From: an uncultured Clostridia bacterium | GTDB lineage: Bacteria; Bacillota; Clostridia; TANB77; CAG-508 | Reading direction: 5' to 3' | DNA length: 58,143 bases | NCBI GenBank assembly: GCA_947593355.1 | Contig: CANQDO010000003.1 | Location: 1 to 58,143, forward strand | Part shown: positions 28,864-37,375 of the stretch, in pieces | How positions within the stretch are numbered: position 1 is the first letter of the stretch | Layout of the letters: each line of letters starts with the position of its first letter | Position numbers and translations under genes: made by a program | The notes under the pieces: generated by a model | What the model was told of the DNA's origin: nothing | What the model saw: only the letters and a program-made list of their open reading frames with translations | Databases searched by the model: none

Positions 28864-28868
28864 ACTAT

Positions 28869-29135
28869 TAAACTATTAGGGACGGGGTTAAATAGTTTAG
28901 TAAATTAATTACTTTATTTCAAAACATAGATATATTATTTATTTAGTAACTCTTAAACTGCATAATAGCTTGTAAAAATTTTATTTTAAGTAAAACAAGT
29001 TTTACAAAATAAAATTTTTACAAGCTATAATTTGTTGCTACCCACAAAATGTTACTAAATAAATAATATATCTATGTTTTGTAAGTATTTTAATATATTT
29101 TTACTAAACTATTTAACCCCGTCCCTAATAGTTTA
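28869..29135. repeat. Composite REP palindrome D with long-hairpin core
   Basis: Outer units 28869-28899 (+) and 29105-29135 (-) are exact reverse complements. An extra TAAACTAT at 28861-28868, a partial copy of the unit's left end, precedes the first unit and contains the dnaJ stop. The core, 28920-29081, is the ~165-bp long-hairpin element in the same orientation as in composite B. The spacers are also similar to those of B, so B and D are copies of one composite. Confidence 0.95.
28920..29081. repeat. Long-hairpin element, copy 3
   Basis: The arms CAAAACATAGATATATTATT plus TATTTAGTAAC recur as the reverse complement at 29051-29081. Inner TAGCTTGTAAAAA arms are present. It is homologous to 9249-9417 and, in reverse, to 686-851. 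Confidence 0.85.
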
Positions 29136-29222
29136 ATTAATTTTTGTTATAATATAGTTGAAAAAAAATAGATATTCATGATAAAATATTTTAAAATATT
29201 AAATGTCAAAAAAGAGGTAAAT

Positions 29223-29993
29223 ATGCAAAAATTTTTTGTAAATAATAATCAAATAGAGAGCGGAAAAATAAATATAAATGGTGAAGATGTAAATCATATA
29301 GTAAATGTATTAAGACTAAATACAAATGACGAAATACAAATTTGCAATATAGATACATCAGAAAATTATATAGCTCAAATTACTAATTGTACAAAAAGCG
29401 AAGTAATATGTAAAATATTAAACAAAATAGAAGAAACTGTCGAATCAAATATAAAAATAGACATATATCAAGGGCTCCCAAAAGCAGATAAAATGGAACT
29501 TATTATTCAAAAAACTACAGAAATAGGTGTAAGAAGTATAGTTCCAGTGGAAATGGAAAGGAGCATTGTAAAGTTAGATGCAAAAGATAGGCAAAAAAAA
29601 GTAGAAAGATGGCAAAAAATTGCAGAAGTAGCAGCAAAACAAAGCAAAAGAGATATTATACCTAAAGTAGAAAATTGTATAAATATAAAAGAAATATTGA
29701 ATAGAATAAATAATTATGATAAATTTATAGTAGCATATGAGGAAGAAAAAAATACAACATTAAAACAAGTCTTAAAATCCATAAAGGAACAAGAATTGCT
29801 AGATGGAGAAAAGTTCAAAGATAAAAATATAACAATAGGCGTTTTAATAGGACCAGAAGGTGGAATTGATGCAAAAGAAATAGAATTATTTAAAGAAAAA
29901 GCAAGTATTGTTACTTTAGGCAAAAGAATATTAAGAACAGAAACTGCACCAATAGTAATATCAAGTATTATTATTTATGAATTAGAAAATTAA
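29223..29993 (+). CDS. rsmE: 16S rRNA m3U1498 methyltransferase RsmE
   Basis: RsmE is a SPOUT-fold methyltransferase that modifies U1498 of 16S rRNA. The family features are an N-terminal PUA-like region (GEDVNHIVNVLRLNTNDEIQ), LPKADKMELIIQKTTEIGV, and the C-terminal trefoil knot with LIGPEGGIDAKEIELF and LGKRILRTETAPIV. An in-frame ATG at 29178 would add 15 residues. I chose 29223 because AAAGAGG sits before it and the protein then starts MQKFFV as in relatives. prmA, which normally separates dnaJ and rsmE, is missing. Confidence 0.95.
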   Translation: MQKFFVNNNQIESGKININGEDVNHIVNVLRLNTNDEIQICNIDTSENYIAQITNCTKSEVICKILNKIEETVESNIKIDIYQGLPKADKMELIIQKTTEIGVRSIVPVEMERSIVKLDAKDRQKKVERWQKIAEVAAKQSKRDIIPKVENCINIKEILNRINNYDKFIVAYEEEKNTTLKQVLKSIKEQELLDGEKFKDKNITIGVLIGPEGGIDAKEIELFKEKASIVTLGKRILRTETAPIVISSIIIYELEN

Positions 29994-30004
29994 GGAGTTG
30001 TATA

Positions 30005-31360
30005 TTGCAAATGAATGAAGAAAAAAATGAAGAACCAAAGAAAAAAACTGTAAGAAGAGTAAAATCAAATGATATTAGCAAAACTGAACTAGAAAATGAA
30101 AAAGTTGAGCCTAAAAAAACGGTAGCTAAAAGGAGTTCAACAGCATTAACTTCGAGCTCAAAAAGTTCGAAAAAAGAAAGTTCAGCAAAAAAAAGTCCGG
30201 CTAAAAAAACATCAACAGTAAAAACTTCAGCAAAAATAAGTTCAACCCAAAAGCTTGTAGAACAAAAGGGTGAGGAAAAAGAAGATGAAGTTAAAGAAGA
30301 AAATATAGAAATTAAAGATGAATTAGAAAGTAAAGAAAATCAAGAAATTAAGAAAACTAAAACACAAAAAGCAGAAGTAGAAGATAGACTTGCTAGTATT
30401 AAAAGCATGCTAGAAGCAAGCGGAAATTTATCGACGCCAAATAAAAAAACAAGAACTACATCAAAAACTAGCACTAAGATAAAGGTTGAAGGTGTTAAAA
30501 GCAAAACTAAATTAGAGAAAAAAGAAGACGAAATACCTAATAAAGAAGAAGTTAAAAGTAGTGAAAGAAAATCAAAAAAAGAAGATATTAACCAAGAAAA
30601 GGTAAAAAGCAAAACAAAACCTAGAAATACAAATAGAATAGAAAAAATAGAAAATACTGATAAAAAAGAAAAAAGCACTAATAGTAAATCAATAAACAAA
30701 GAAAACAACAAAGCTAAAAGAGAAACGGGTAAAGCTAAAGAAAAAAATACAAAAGAAAATAAGAAAAAAGAAACATCAAAAGCACAAATAGAAGAAGATA
30801 TACAAAAAGAATTAGAAGAAGATGAATTAACATCATCAAAAAGAAAAATAAAGAAAAAAGAAGTAAAAGAAGAAGAAAAGTTAAATTTAATAAAACAAGA
30901 AATAGATATTTTTAGAGATAAAAAGAAAAAAAGTTTATCAAAAGTACATAGTAAAGTAACAGCAAATGTAGGAATAATTATGGCCATAGTTTTATATTTT
31001 AGTTTTATGTATTTGGGTTATAAGAATATAGATGCAAATACATTTTTAGTAGATTTAAAAGTGTTTAGCATAATAATAGTAGCAATAACAATATTTATGT
31101 TTGAACTAGCGTATAAAAAAGATAGTGGTAAGTTAGCAATTAATGGAATAGAATTACTAATTATTTCAATAGTAACATTGCTTGCAACATTTGTATATCA
31201 GAGGTATAATGAGTTATTTGTGAAGATAGGAGCAATAGTTACAATTACATTTGTAATGTACTACATATTAAAAACAATCATTATTTATGCAAAAGATAAA
31301 AAACTTGCAAAAAGGCAACCATTTGATATAAAGAAAATAATAAGTGACGAAAGAGAATAG
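30005..31360 (+). CDS. Membrane protein with long Lys/Ser/Glu-rich N-terminus
   Basis: I do not recognise this 451-aa protein. About 310 residues at the N-terminus are low-complexity and highly charged, alternating basic Lys/Ser/Thr blocks (KKSPAKKTSTVKTSAK) with Lys/Glu blocks. They are followed by four likely membrane helices: GIIMAIVLYFSFMYLGY, FSIIIVAITIFMFELAY, IELLIISIVTLLATFVY and IGAIVTITFVMYYILK. The tail is short and basic. The start is a TTG with AAGGAG eight bases upstream; an ATG at 30011 is the alternative. It is probably a membrane-anchored protein with a disordered cytosolic arm that could bind nucleic acid or other polyanions; this is inference from composition. Confidence 0.75.
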   Translation: MQMNEEKNEEPKKKTVRRVKSNDISKTELENEKVEPKKTVAKRSSTALTSSSKSSKKESSAKKSPAKKTSTVKTSAKISSTQKLVEQKGEEKEDEVKEENIEIKDELESKENQEIKKTKTQKAEVEDRLASIKSMLEASGNLSTPNKKTRTTSKTSTKIKVEGVKSKTKLEKKEDEIPNKEEVKSSERKSKKEDINQEKVKSKTKPRNTNRIEKIENTDKKEKSTNSKSINKENNKAKRETGKAKEKNTKENKKKETSKAQIEEDIQKELEEDELTSSKRKIKKKEVKEEEKLNLIKQEIDIFRDKKKKSLSKVHSKVTANVGIIMAIVLYFSFMYLGYKNIDANTFLVDLKVFSIIIVAITIFMFELAYKKDSGKLAINGIELLIISIVTLLATFVYQRYNELFVKIGAIVTITFVMYYILKTIIIYAKDKKLAKRQPFDIKKIISDERE

Positions 31361-31387
31361 TTTACTTAAATGCAAAATAAAAAATAA

Positions 31388-31460
31388 TTTAAATGAAAAG
31401 TAAGTAAATAGTTTAAATGAAAAGTAAGTAAATAATTTAAAGTAATGGTAAGTAAAATAG
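31388..31460. repeat. 24-bp tandem repeat between the membrane protein and yicC genes
   Basis: The unit TTTAAATGAAAAGTAAGTAA plus ATAG occurs twice almost perfectly (31388 and 31412) and a third time in degenerate form. It is non-coding. Confidence 0.7.
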
Positions 31461-31505
31461 TAAAATTGAAATAATAAATAATTCAAAAAAGAGGAGAATT
31501 ATATA

Positions 31506-32381
31506 ATGAAAAGTATGACTGGCTTCGGAAGAGCAAAACTTGAAAAAAATAATAGAATATATGGAATAGAAATAAAATCAGTAAATCATAAATATAGTGA
31601 TATTTCAATAAAATTGCCAAGAAGTATAAGCTATATGGAAGATAATATAAAAAAAGAAGTATTAAAAAATATATCAAGAGGAAAAATAGATGTATTCATT
31701 ACTTACGAAAATTATAGTGAACAAGGAAAAGATGTAATAATAAATCATGAATTGGTAAAAAAATATATAACAGAATTTAATAAATTTGCAGAAGAAAACA
31801 ACTTAAGCATGGACATACCTATTACAGAAATAACAAAACTTCCAGATGTACTCACACTAAGAACTATAGAGGATGACGAGGATATAATACAAAGTGAAGT
31901 TTTAGAAGCATTAAATATGTCCATTTCAAATTTTGTAAACATGAGATTGCAAGAAGGAGAAAAAATAAAAGAAGACTTAAAAAGGAGAATAGAAGAAGTA
32001 GAAAAAAAAGTACAGGAAATTTCTGTATATTCTACTGGACTTATTGAAGAATATGTAGTAAAATTAAATCAGAGATTAAAAGAAATGCTAAAAACTGACT
32101 CTATAAACGAAGAAAGAGTATTAACAGAAGTAGTAATATATGCAGATAAATGTTCAATAGAAGAAGAACTAACAAGACTTAATAGCCATATTAATCAATT
32201 TAAACAACTAATTAATGAAGAGCAACCTGTAGGTAAAAAACTAGACTTTCTAATTCAGGAAATGAATAGAGAAACAAATACCATTGGCTCAAAGTCTGTA
32301 AAATTAGAAATAACAAACCTAGTAATTGATATAAAAACGAATCTAGAAGATATACGAGAACAAATACAGAATGTAGAATAA
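31506..32381 (+). CDS. yicC: YicC family endoribonuclease
   Basis: This 291-aa protein begins MKSMTGFGRAKLEKNNRIYGIEIKSVN-type, the YicC N-terminal signature, and ends with the DUF1732 block NTIGSKSVKLEITNLVIDIK and a LEDIREQIQNVE terminus. YicC proteins are RNA endonucleases; the Escherichia coli member affects small RNA levels. The order yicC-remA-(gmk)-rpoZ-priA is conserved in Firmicutes, and yicC is in its usual place. The ATG follows AAAGAGGAG. Confidence 0.94.
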   Translation: MKSMTGFGRAKLEKNNRIYGIEIKSVNHKYSDISIKLPRSISYMEDNIKKEVLKNISRGKIDVFITYENYSEQGKDVIINHELVKKYITEFNKFAEENNLSMDIPITEITKLPDVLTLRTIEDDEDIIQSEVLEALNMSISNFVNMRLQEGEKIKEDLKRRIEEVEKKVQEISVYSTGLIEEYVVKLNQRLKEMLKTDSINEERVLTEVVIYADKCSIEEELTRLNSHINQFKQLINEEQPVGKKLDFLIQEMNRETNTIGSKSVKLEITNLVIDIKTNLEDIREQIQNVE

Positions 32382-32433
32382 CCAAAAGTAGAGTAGAGAC
32401 GCATTATTCTTAAGTAGAAAAGGAGGCGTTGTT

Positions 32434-32667
32434 ATGAAATTAATTAATATTGGGTTTGGTAATATTGTTTCAACAGACAGAGTTATAGCTATAGTAAGTC
32501 CAGAATCTGCACCAATAAAAAGACTAATACAAGACGCAAGAGATAGTGGAAATGCAATAGACGCGACATGTGGAAGAAAAACAAGGGCAGTATTAATAAT
32601 GGATTCAGGTCACATTATTTTGTCTGCTGTACAACCAGAAACCGTGGCAGGAAGATTAAATGAGTAA
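32434..32667 (+). CDS. remA: RemA-like DNA-binding regulator (DUF370)
   Basis: This 77-aa protein matches Rem[31 protein letters not shown] and the [22 protein letters not shown] block. In Bacillus RemA activates biofilm matrix and osmoprotection genes and forms ring-like oligomers on DNA. It follows yicC with an AAAGGAGG site. Its TAA stop (32665-32667) is the beginning of a REP unit. Confidence 0.94.
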   Translation: MKLINIGFGNIVSTDRVIAIVSPESAPIKRLIQDARDSGNAIDATCGRKTRAVLIMDSGHIILSAVQPETVAGRLNE

Positions 32668-32695
32668 ACTATTAGGGACGGGGTTAAATAGTTTA
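32665..32695 (+). repeat. REP unit (+) on the remA stop codon
   Basis: A single standard 31-bp unit; its first TAA is the stop codon of remA. Confidence 0.95.
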
Positions 32696-32741
32696 ATGAA
32701 CTTTATATTAAAATAAGTAAGAATTAAGGGGAGGAATTATA

Positions 32742-32936
32742 ATGATAGTAAAACCAACAACAGCTGAATTACTAAGTAAAACAGATAACAAGTTTAGGTT
32801 AGTAATAGCAACAGCTAAAAGGGCTAGACAAATAGCCAATGGTAGTGATCCATTGGTAGAAAGTGAAGAAACATCACCAGTAACACTTGCTGCAGAAGAA
32901 ATTGCAGAAGGAAAAGTAGAAATAGAAAAGGAGTAA
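32742..32936 (+). CDS. rpoZ: RNA polymerase omega subunit
   Basis: The 64-aa protein has the omega signature: PTTAELLSKTDNKFRLVIATAKRARQIANG, then SPVTLAAEEIAEGKVEI. Omega helps fold and hold the beta' subunit. In related genomes gmk separates remA and rpoZ; here only a REP unit does, and a CMP-kinase-like gene follows 12 bases downstream. A GGGGAGG site precedes the ATG. Confidence 0.94.
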   Translation: MIVKPTTAELLSKTDNKFRLVIATAKRARQIANGSDPLVESEETSPVTLAAEEIAEGKVEIEKE

Positions 32937-32948
32937 TTAAGGGTAATT

Positions 32949-33533
32949 ATGGAGAAAAAACATATTATATCTTTAGGAGGACAACTAGCTAGTGGAAAAA
33001 GCACTATATCTAAAATATTGCAAGAAAATTTAAATTTTGGAATATATAAAAATGGAGATTATTTCAGAAAATTAGCAATGGAAATGGGAATGGACGTTAC
33101 AACATTTAATGTATATGTAATAAATCACCCCGAAATAGATAGAAAAATTGAGTATAGTGCAAAAGAGTATGCTAAAGAGCATGATAATTTCATAATAGAT
33201 GCTAGGTTGGGATTTTATGCAGTTCCAGAATCTTTTAAAGTATATTTAAAAGTGGATATAAATGAAGCAGCTAAAAGAGCATTTTATGATGAAAATAGAA
33301 AAAAATCAGAAAATTTTGCTACTATTGAAGAACAAAAAGAAGATATGATAAAAAGGTATAATTTAGAAAATGAGAGATATTTTAATTTATATGGTGTTAG
33401 AAAAGAAGATGAAAGTAATTATGACTTAATAGTAGATACTACATATATTACACCAGAACAAGCAGCAACAATTATAAAAGAAGAATACTTAAAATGGCTA
33501 GAAAAGGAAAGAAACCGTGTAATAGATGAGTAG
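32949..33533 (+). CDS. Cytidylate-kinase-like P-loop kinase
   Basis: This 194-aa P-loop kinase has Walker A GGQLASGKSTISKIL at the N-terminus. The FIIDARLGFYAVPESFKVYLKV segment resembles the archaeal-type CMP/dCMP kinase (AAA_18/cytidylate-kinase-like) family, where D-x-R and L-x-F/W precede the core strand. It likely phosphorylates a nucleoside monophosphate, perhaps CMP. It occupies the neighbourhood where guanylate kinase (gmk) is expected, but it lacks the SAPSGAGK and SVSxTTR signatures of Gmk. It is tightly coupled to rpoZ. The substrate is uncertain. Confidence 0.75.
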   Translation: MEKKHIISLGGQLASGKSTISKILQENLNFGIYKNGDYFRKLAMEMGMDVTTFNVYVINHPEIDRKIEYSAKEYAKEHDNFIIDARLGFYAVPESFKVYLKVDINEAAKRAFYDENRKKSENFATIEEQKEDMIKRYNLENERYFNLYGVRKEDESNYDLIVDTTYITPEQAATIIKEEYLKWLEKERNRVIDE

Positions 33534-33655
33534 AATATCAAGAAATTATAAAATGAAGTGCAAAACATAGATAAGATGATACAAATATAATATGCGATAA
33601 AGTAATAATATATAATAGAATAACAATATGCAATATGAAAAGAGATAATTAATAT

Positions 33656-33693
33656 AAAAAAGCGAGGGAAAATAACACAACCCTCGCTTTTTG
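33656..33693 (-). terminator. Bidirectional intrinsic terminator
   Basis: The stem AAAAAGCGAGGG / CCCTCGCTTTTT with an AT loop lies between two convergent genes and has T-runs on both strands, so it can end both the rpoZ-kinase transcript and the minus-strand gene. Confidence 0.9.
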
Positions 33694-33745
33694 GAGTGCC
33701 TAATATAGGTAATTGCATAAATCACGGACTATAATCGAAACTTAC

Positions 33746-33949
33746 TTAAAAAGAAGAAAAGTCGATTGTTTTGACCGTGGTATTTACCCGTATAGGTGCA
33801 TTGCAACCGGAGATATGTTGCAGGTAACGCTGACTTAAAAGATTGTTATTAATTGCGTCCACCAGCAAGTTGTACAGAGAATCGGTGGGAACAACGTTCA
33901 CCCCATAAACCTTCCATGTGCCTTTTTTGGTTACAATTTTTCTGGTCAT
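33746..33949 (-). CDS. Small orphan protein, minus strand
   Basis: This is a 67-aa protein of unknown function: MTRKIVTKKGTWKVYGVNVV, then PTDSLYNLLVDAINNNLLSQ, ending in KTIDFSSF. It has a strong AGGAGG site nine bases before the ATG at 33949; the longer frame to 33997 lacks such a site. It is the only non-transposon minus-strand gene here. It has a terminator downstream, and its codons are less AT-biased than those of the flanking housekeeping genes. No membrane segment or known motif is visible. Confidence 0.7.
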   Translation of the reverse strand: MTRKIVTKKGTWKVYGVNVVPTDSLYNLLVDAINNNLLSQRYLQHISGCNAPIRVNTTVKTIDFSSF

Positions 33950-34053
33950 AATGCAAATCCTCCTGAAATAAAATATTTTACCATATAATATTAACATAAA
34001 AACAAGAAAAAATCAATTAGTAATGAATATTTTGCGAAATATATAAAAAGACA

Positions 34054-34082
34054 TTGACATAATCAATGGAAAATAATATAAT
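34054..34082 (+). promoter_or_regulatory. Consensus promoter of the 69-aa orphan gene
   Basis: TTGACA and TATAAT match the sigma-A consensus perfectly with 17-bp spacing, 65 bases before the ATG at 34147. Confidence 0.85.
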
Positions 34083-34146
34083 AATGTCGTAACTTGTAGT
34101 ATAATTTAGCATTTTTTATGCTAAATGTTTTGGAGAGGGGGCCAAT

Positions 34147-34356
34147 ATGAGAGTGATTGATCTTGAAAAAAACGAAATTGAGGCCTTGACCAGTATTACA
34201 AGGGAAGAGGCAAAAAAGAGGTTGGAATCAGGCAAGCCTGTAATCTGCAAAGTAGATGCAAGGCTATACGAAAGGGTAGAAAGTCCGCTTGATTTAATAA
34301 ATATAATCAACCTCGAAAAAAACAAAATCTATGACAAGCTGACATTTTTTGTTTAA
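34147..34356 (+). CDS. Small orphan protein, strongly expressed cassette
   Basis: This 69-aa protein of unknown function begins MRVIDLEKNEIEALTSITRE, continues EEAKKRLESGKPVICKVDAR and ends KIYDKLTFFV. It is mostly charged, without a membrane segment or Cys. A perfect-consensus promoter, a GGAGAGGGGG ribosome-binding site and a strong terminator make it a self-contained and probably highly transcribed unit. It sits next to the opposite-strand orphan at 33746-33949 between the kinase and priA genes. Codon use (CTT, GCC, CGA-type choices) differs from the neighbours, which suggests a different origin. Confidence 0.75.
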   Translation: MRVIDLEKNEIEALTSITREEAKKRLESGKPVICKVDARLYERVESPLDLINIINLEKNKIYDKLTFFV

Positions 34357-34400
34357 ACTAGGTATAAAAGCTTGTGAACAAATGCTCTGTTGGTCAAAAG

Positions 34401-34440
34401 GAAGAAATCCAGTAAAAATAACTGGATTTCTTCTTGTTTA
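34401..34440 (+). terminator. Intrinsic terminator after the 69-aa orphan gene
   Basis: The 13-bp stem GAAGAAATCCAGT / ACTGGATTTCTTC with loop AAAAATA is followed by TTGTTTATT. Confidence 0.88.
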
Positions 34441-34485
34441 TTGTAAAAAATTTTGATATACTGTATAAAAATGGAGGAGTTCTAA

Positions 34486-36738
34486 ATGATAGCACAAGTT
34501 ATAATAAATACAAATGCAAAAGAATTGAATAAAACATTTGAGTACAATGTGCCAATAGAAATGCAACCAAAAATAAAAATTGGTAGCAGAGTATTAGTAT
34601 CATTTGGAAGAAGTAAAAGCTTAGAAGAGGGCTTTGTTATAGGCTTTGTAGAAAATTCAAAATACAAATTAAAAGATATAGAAAAAATAGAGGAAAAAGA
34701 TTTTATAGATGAAGAATATATAGAACTTGCAAAGTGGATGGCCAAAAGATATTTTTGTAACATTTCTGAATGTATAAAGTTAATGTTGCCACCAGGAACG
34801 AAAACTAAAACAGTAGATAATAGAGTAAAAGAAAAAACCGCAAAATTTGTAAGTTTGAAAGTAGAAGAAGATAAAGTAAAAGAAGAAATAGAACAAAATT
34901 TGATAAAGTCAGATAAACATATAAGATTACTAAATTTTTTGTTAGAAAATGGTGAAACTAATATAACTGAACTGGAAATGTTTGCAGATGTTTCAAAAGC
35001 TGTAATAAAAACTGTAGAAAAAAATGGCTATATCGAAATAAAAGATAAACAAATTGAAAGAAATCCATTTATACATAAAGTAATGCCAGATAGAACTACA
35101 AATTTAAAATTTACAGAAGAACAGCAAAAAGCATATAATGCAATAGAAACAGCAATAGATGATAAAATGAATTCAGAATTTTTAATTTTTGGTGTGACTG
35201 GTTCTGGAAAGACTGAAATATATCTTCAAGCAATACAAAAGGTATTAAATGAAGGAAAGTCTAGTATTATGCTAGTGCCAGAAATTTCACTTACTCCCCA
35301 AATGGTAGATAGGTTTATAAGTAGGTTTGGAGTAAACAAAATAGCAGTTTTGCATAGTAAACTATCAGTAGGAGAAAGGTTTGATAGTTGGAATAAAATA
35401 AAGTCAGGAGAAGCAAAAATAGTAATAGGTGCACGTTCTGCAATGTTTGCACCAGTTCAAAATTTAGGTTTAATTATAATTGATGAAGAGCATGATAGTT
35501 CATATAAATCAGAAATGACGCCGAGATATGACGTAAGAGTTGTAGCAAGAAAAATTGCTAAAAATAAAAATATTCCTTTAGTGTTAGGCAGTGCTACACC
35601 AGATATGGTAACATATTTTAAAGCAACTAAAGGTGAAATTGAACTTTTAGAACTTACAAAAAGAGCCAATAATTCTAAATTACCTAATGTAGAAATTGTA
35701 GATTTGAGAGAAGAATTGGCAAATGGAAATAGGTCAATGTTAAGCGTAAAACTATACAGCGAAATTGAAAAAAATTTAAAGGAACATCATCAAACGATAT
35801 TGTTTTTAAATAGAAGAGGTTATTCAACATTTATAATGTGCCGAAATTGTGGGTATACTGTTAAATGTAAGCATTGTAATATAACAATGACATATCACTT
35901 AAAGGAGAATAAATTAAAATGTCATTATTGTGGATATGAGGAAAAACCAGTAAAAGTATGTCCTGTATGCAAAAGCGAAAATATAAGATATTTTGGTACA
36001 GGAACTCAAAAATTAGAAGCGGAAATAAATAAATTGTTTCCAAATGCATCTACAATAAGAATGGACGTAGATACAGTAACAAAGAAGAATTCACATGAGC
36101 AAATTTTGAATAAATTCAAAAATGATGGAATTGATATATTAATTGGAACACAAATGGTAGTAAAAGGGCATCATTTTCCAAATGTAACTTTAGTAGGCGT
36201 AATTGCAGCAGATAGTTCGCTTAATATAGATGATTATATGGCAAGTGAAAGAACATTCCAAATATTAACGCAAGTTGAAGGAAGAGCCGGACGAGAGAGT
36301 TTAGATGGGAAAGTTATAGTTCAAACATATAATCCAGATAATTTTGCAATAGAATGTGCGAAAAAGCAAGATTACAAGGCATTTTATAACACAGAAATAG
36401 CTTTAAGAAAGCAGTTGAAATATCCACCCTTTTGCGATATAATAATAATTGGCATTAGCGGGGAAAAGGAGCAAGAAGTTATAAAATTATCAGAAAAATT
36501 ACATAGTTATTTTAAACAAAGAATAATAACTGAAAAAATAGGAATTTTGTTATATAAGCCATTGCCAGCTCCAATAGATAAAATAAAAAATAATTATCGA
36601 TGGAGAATGATTATAAAATGCTTATATAATAAACAAATAAATGACTTAATTAATGATGGATTAGAGCAAATATATAATTCAAATAAAAGTCAAGATGTAA
36701 GGGTTGTGGTTAGCATAAATCCTAGTAGTATGATGTAA
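34486..36738 (+). CDS. priA: Primosomal helicase PriA
   Basis: PriA is a 3'-5' superfamily 2 helicase that reloads the replisome at stalled forks. The 750-aa protein has an N-terminal 3'-BD domain (AQVIINTNAKELNKTFEYNVP), Walker A GVTGSGKTE, the DEEH box (IIDEEHDSSYK) and the zinc-binding insertion CRNCGYTVKCKHCN with CHYCGYEEKPVKVCPVC. The helicase C-terminal motifs TQMVVKGHHFPNVTLVGV and QVEGRAGR are also present. It starts at an ATG behind ATGGAGGAG. coaBC, often just upstream in Clostridia, is missing; the orphan cassettes occupy that position. Confidence 0.96.
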   Translation: MIAQVIINTNAKELNKTFEYNVPIEMQPKIKIGSRVLVSFGRSKSLEEGFVIGFVENSKYKLKDIEKIEEKDFIDEEYIELAKWMAKRYFCNISECIKLMLPPGTKTKTVDNRVKEKTAKFVSLKVEEDKVKEEIEQNLIKSDKHIRLLNFLLENGETNITELEMFADVSKAVIKTVEKNGYIEIKDKQIERNPFIHKVMPDRTTNLKFTEEQQKAYNAIETAIDDKMNSEFLIFGVTGSGKTEIYLQAIQKVLNEGKSSIMLVPEISLTPQMVDRFISRFGVNKIAVLHSKLSVGERFDSWNKIKSGEAKIVIGARSAMFAPVQNLGLIIIDEEHDSSYKSEMTPRYDVRVVARKIAKNKNIPLVLGSATPDMVTYFKATKGEIELLELTKRANNSKLPNVEIVDLREELANGNRSMLSVKLYSEIEKNLKEHHQTILFLNRRGYSTFIMCRNCGYTVKCKHCNITMTYHLKENKLKCHYCGYEEKPVKVCPVCKSENIRYFGTGTQKLEAEINKLFPNASTIRMDVDTVTKKNSHEQILNKFKNDGIDILIGTQMVVKGHHFPNVTLVGVIAADSSLNIDDYMASERTFQILTQVEGRAGRESLDGKVIVQTYNPDNFAIECAKKQDYKAFYNTEIALRKQLKYPPFCDIIIIGISGEKEQEVIKLSEKLHSYFKQRIITEKIGILLYKPLPAPIDKIKNNYRWRMIIKCLYNKQINDLINDGLEQIYNSNKSQDVRVVVSINPSSMM

Positions 36739-36768
36739 TAGCCAAAAAGACTAAAAGGGGGAGAAAAA

Positions 36769-37254
36769 ATGGCAGTAAGAATAGTAAGAGAAGAAGGAGA
36801 CGAAATACTCAGAAAAAAGTCAAGAGAGGTCGAAAATGTAGATGATAAAATAAGAGAATTGCTAGACGATATGGTAGAAACGATGCATAAATATAATGGT
36901 GTAGGTCTTTCTGCTGTACAAGTTGGAGTTTTAAAAAGAGTAATTGTAATAGATTTATATGATGATAAAGGTCCAATAAAGCTTGTAAATCCTGTAATAA
37001 TAAAAGAAAAGGGAGAGCAAGAAGTAGAAGAAGGATGTTTAAGCTTTCCTAATAAATATGCAAGAATAATTAGACCTGCAGAAGTTACAGTGGAAGCTTT
37101 AGACGAGAATGGAAAGAAAATAAAAATTCATGCAAAGGAATTATTGGCTCAAGCATTATGCCATGAAATAGATCATTTAAATGGTATACTTTTTATTGAT
37201 TGTATGATTCCAGGAACGTTACAGTATGTTGAACCTGAAAAGGATAAAAAATAA
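36769..37254 (+). CDS. def: Peptide deformylase
   Basis: Def removes the formyl group from nascent proteins. The three active-site motifs are present: GVGLSAVQ (motif 1, with Ser in place of the common Ala), EGCLSF (metal-binding Cys) and HEIDHLNG (HExxH). The length is 161 aa. It lies between priA and fmt, the usual order, with AGGGGGAG before the ATG. Confidence 0.96.
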   Translation: MAVRIVREEGDEILRKKSREVENVDDKIRELLDDMVETMHKYNGVGLSAVQVGVLKRVIVIDLYDDKGPIKLVNPVIIKEKGEQEVEEGCLSFPNKYARIIRPAEVTVEALDENGKKIKIHAKELLAQALCHEIDHLNGILFIDCMIPGTLQYVEPEKDKK

Positions 37255-37375
37255 TTTTGTGTATTGCAAATAAAAGAGAAAGGTAAGCATCTTTTATTTT
37301 ACTAGAGAAATAATATGAAAAATATAATATCAGTTTTATACTTTCAAGTAGAACGAGAAGGGAATGAAAATATTT

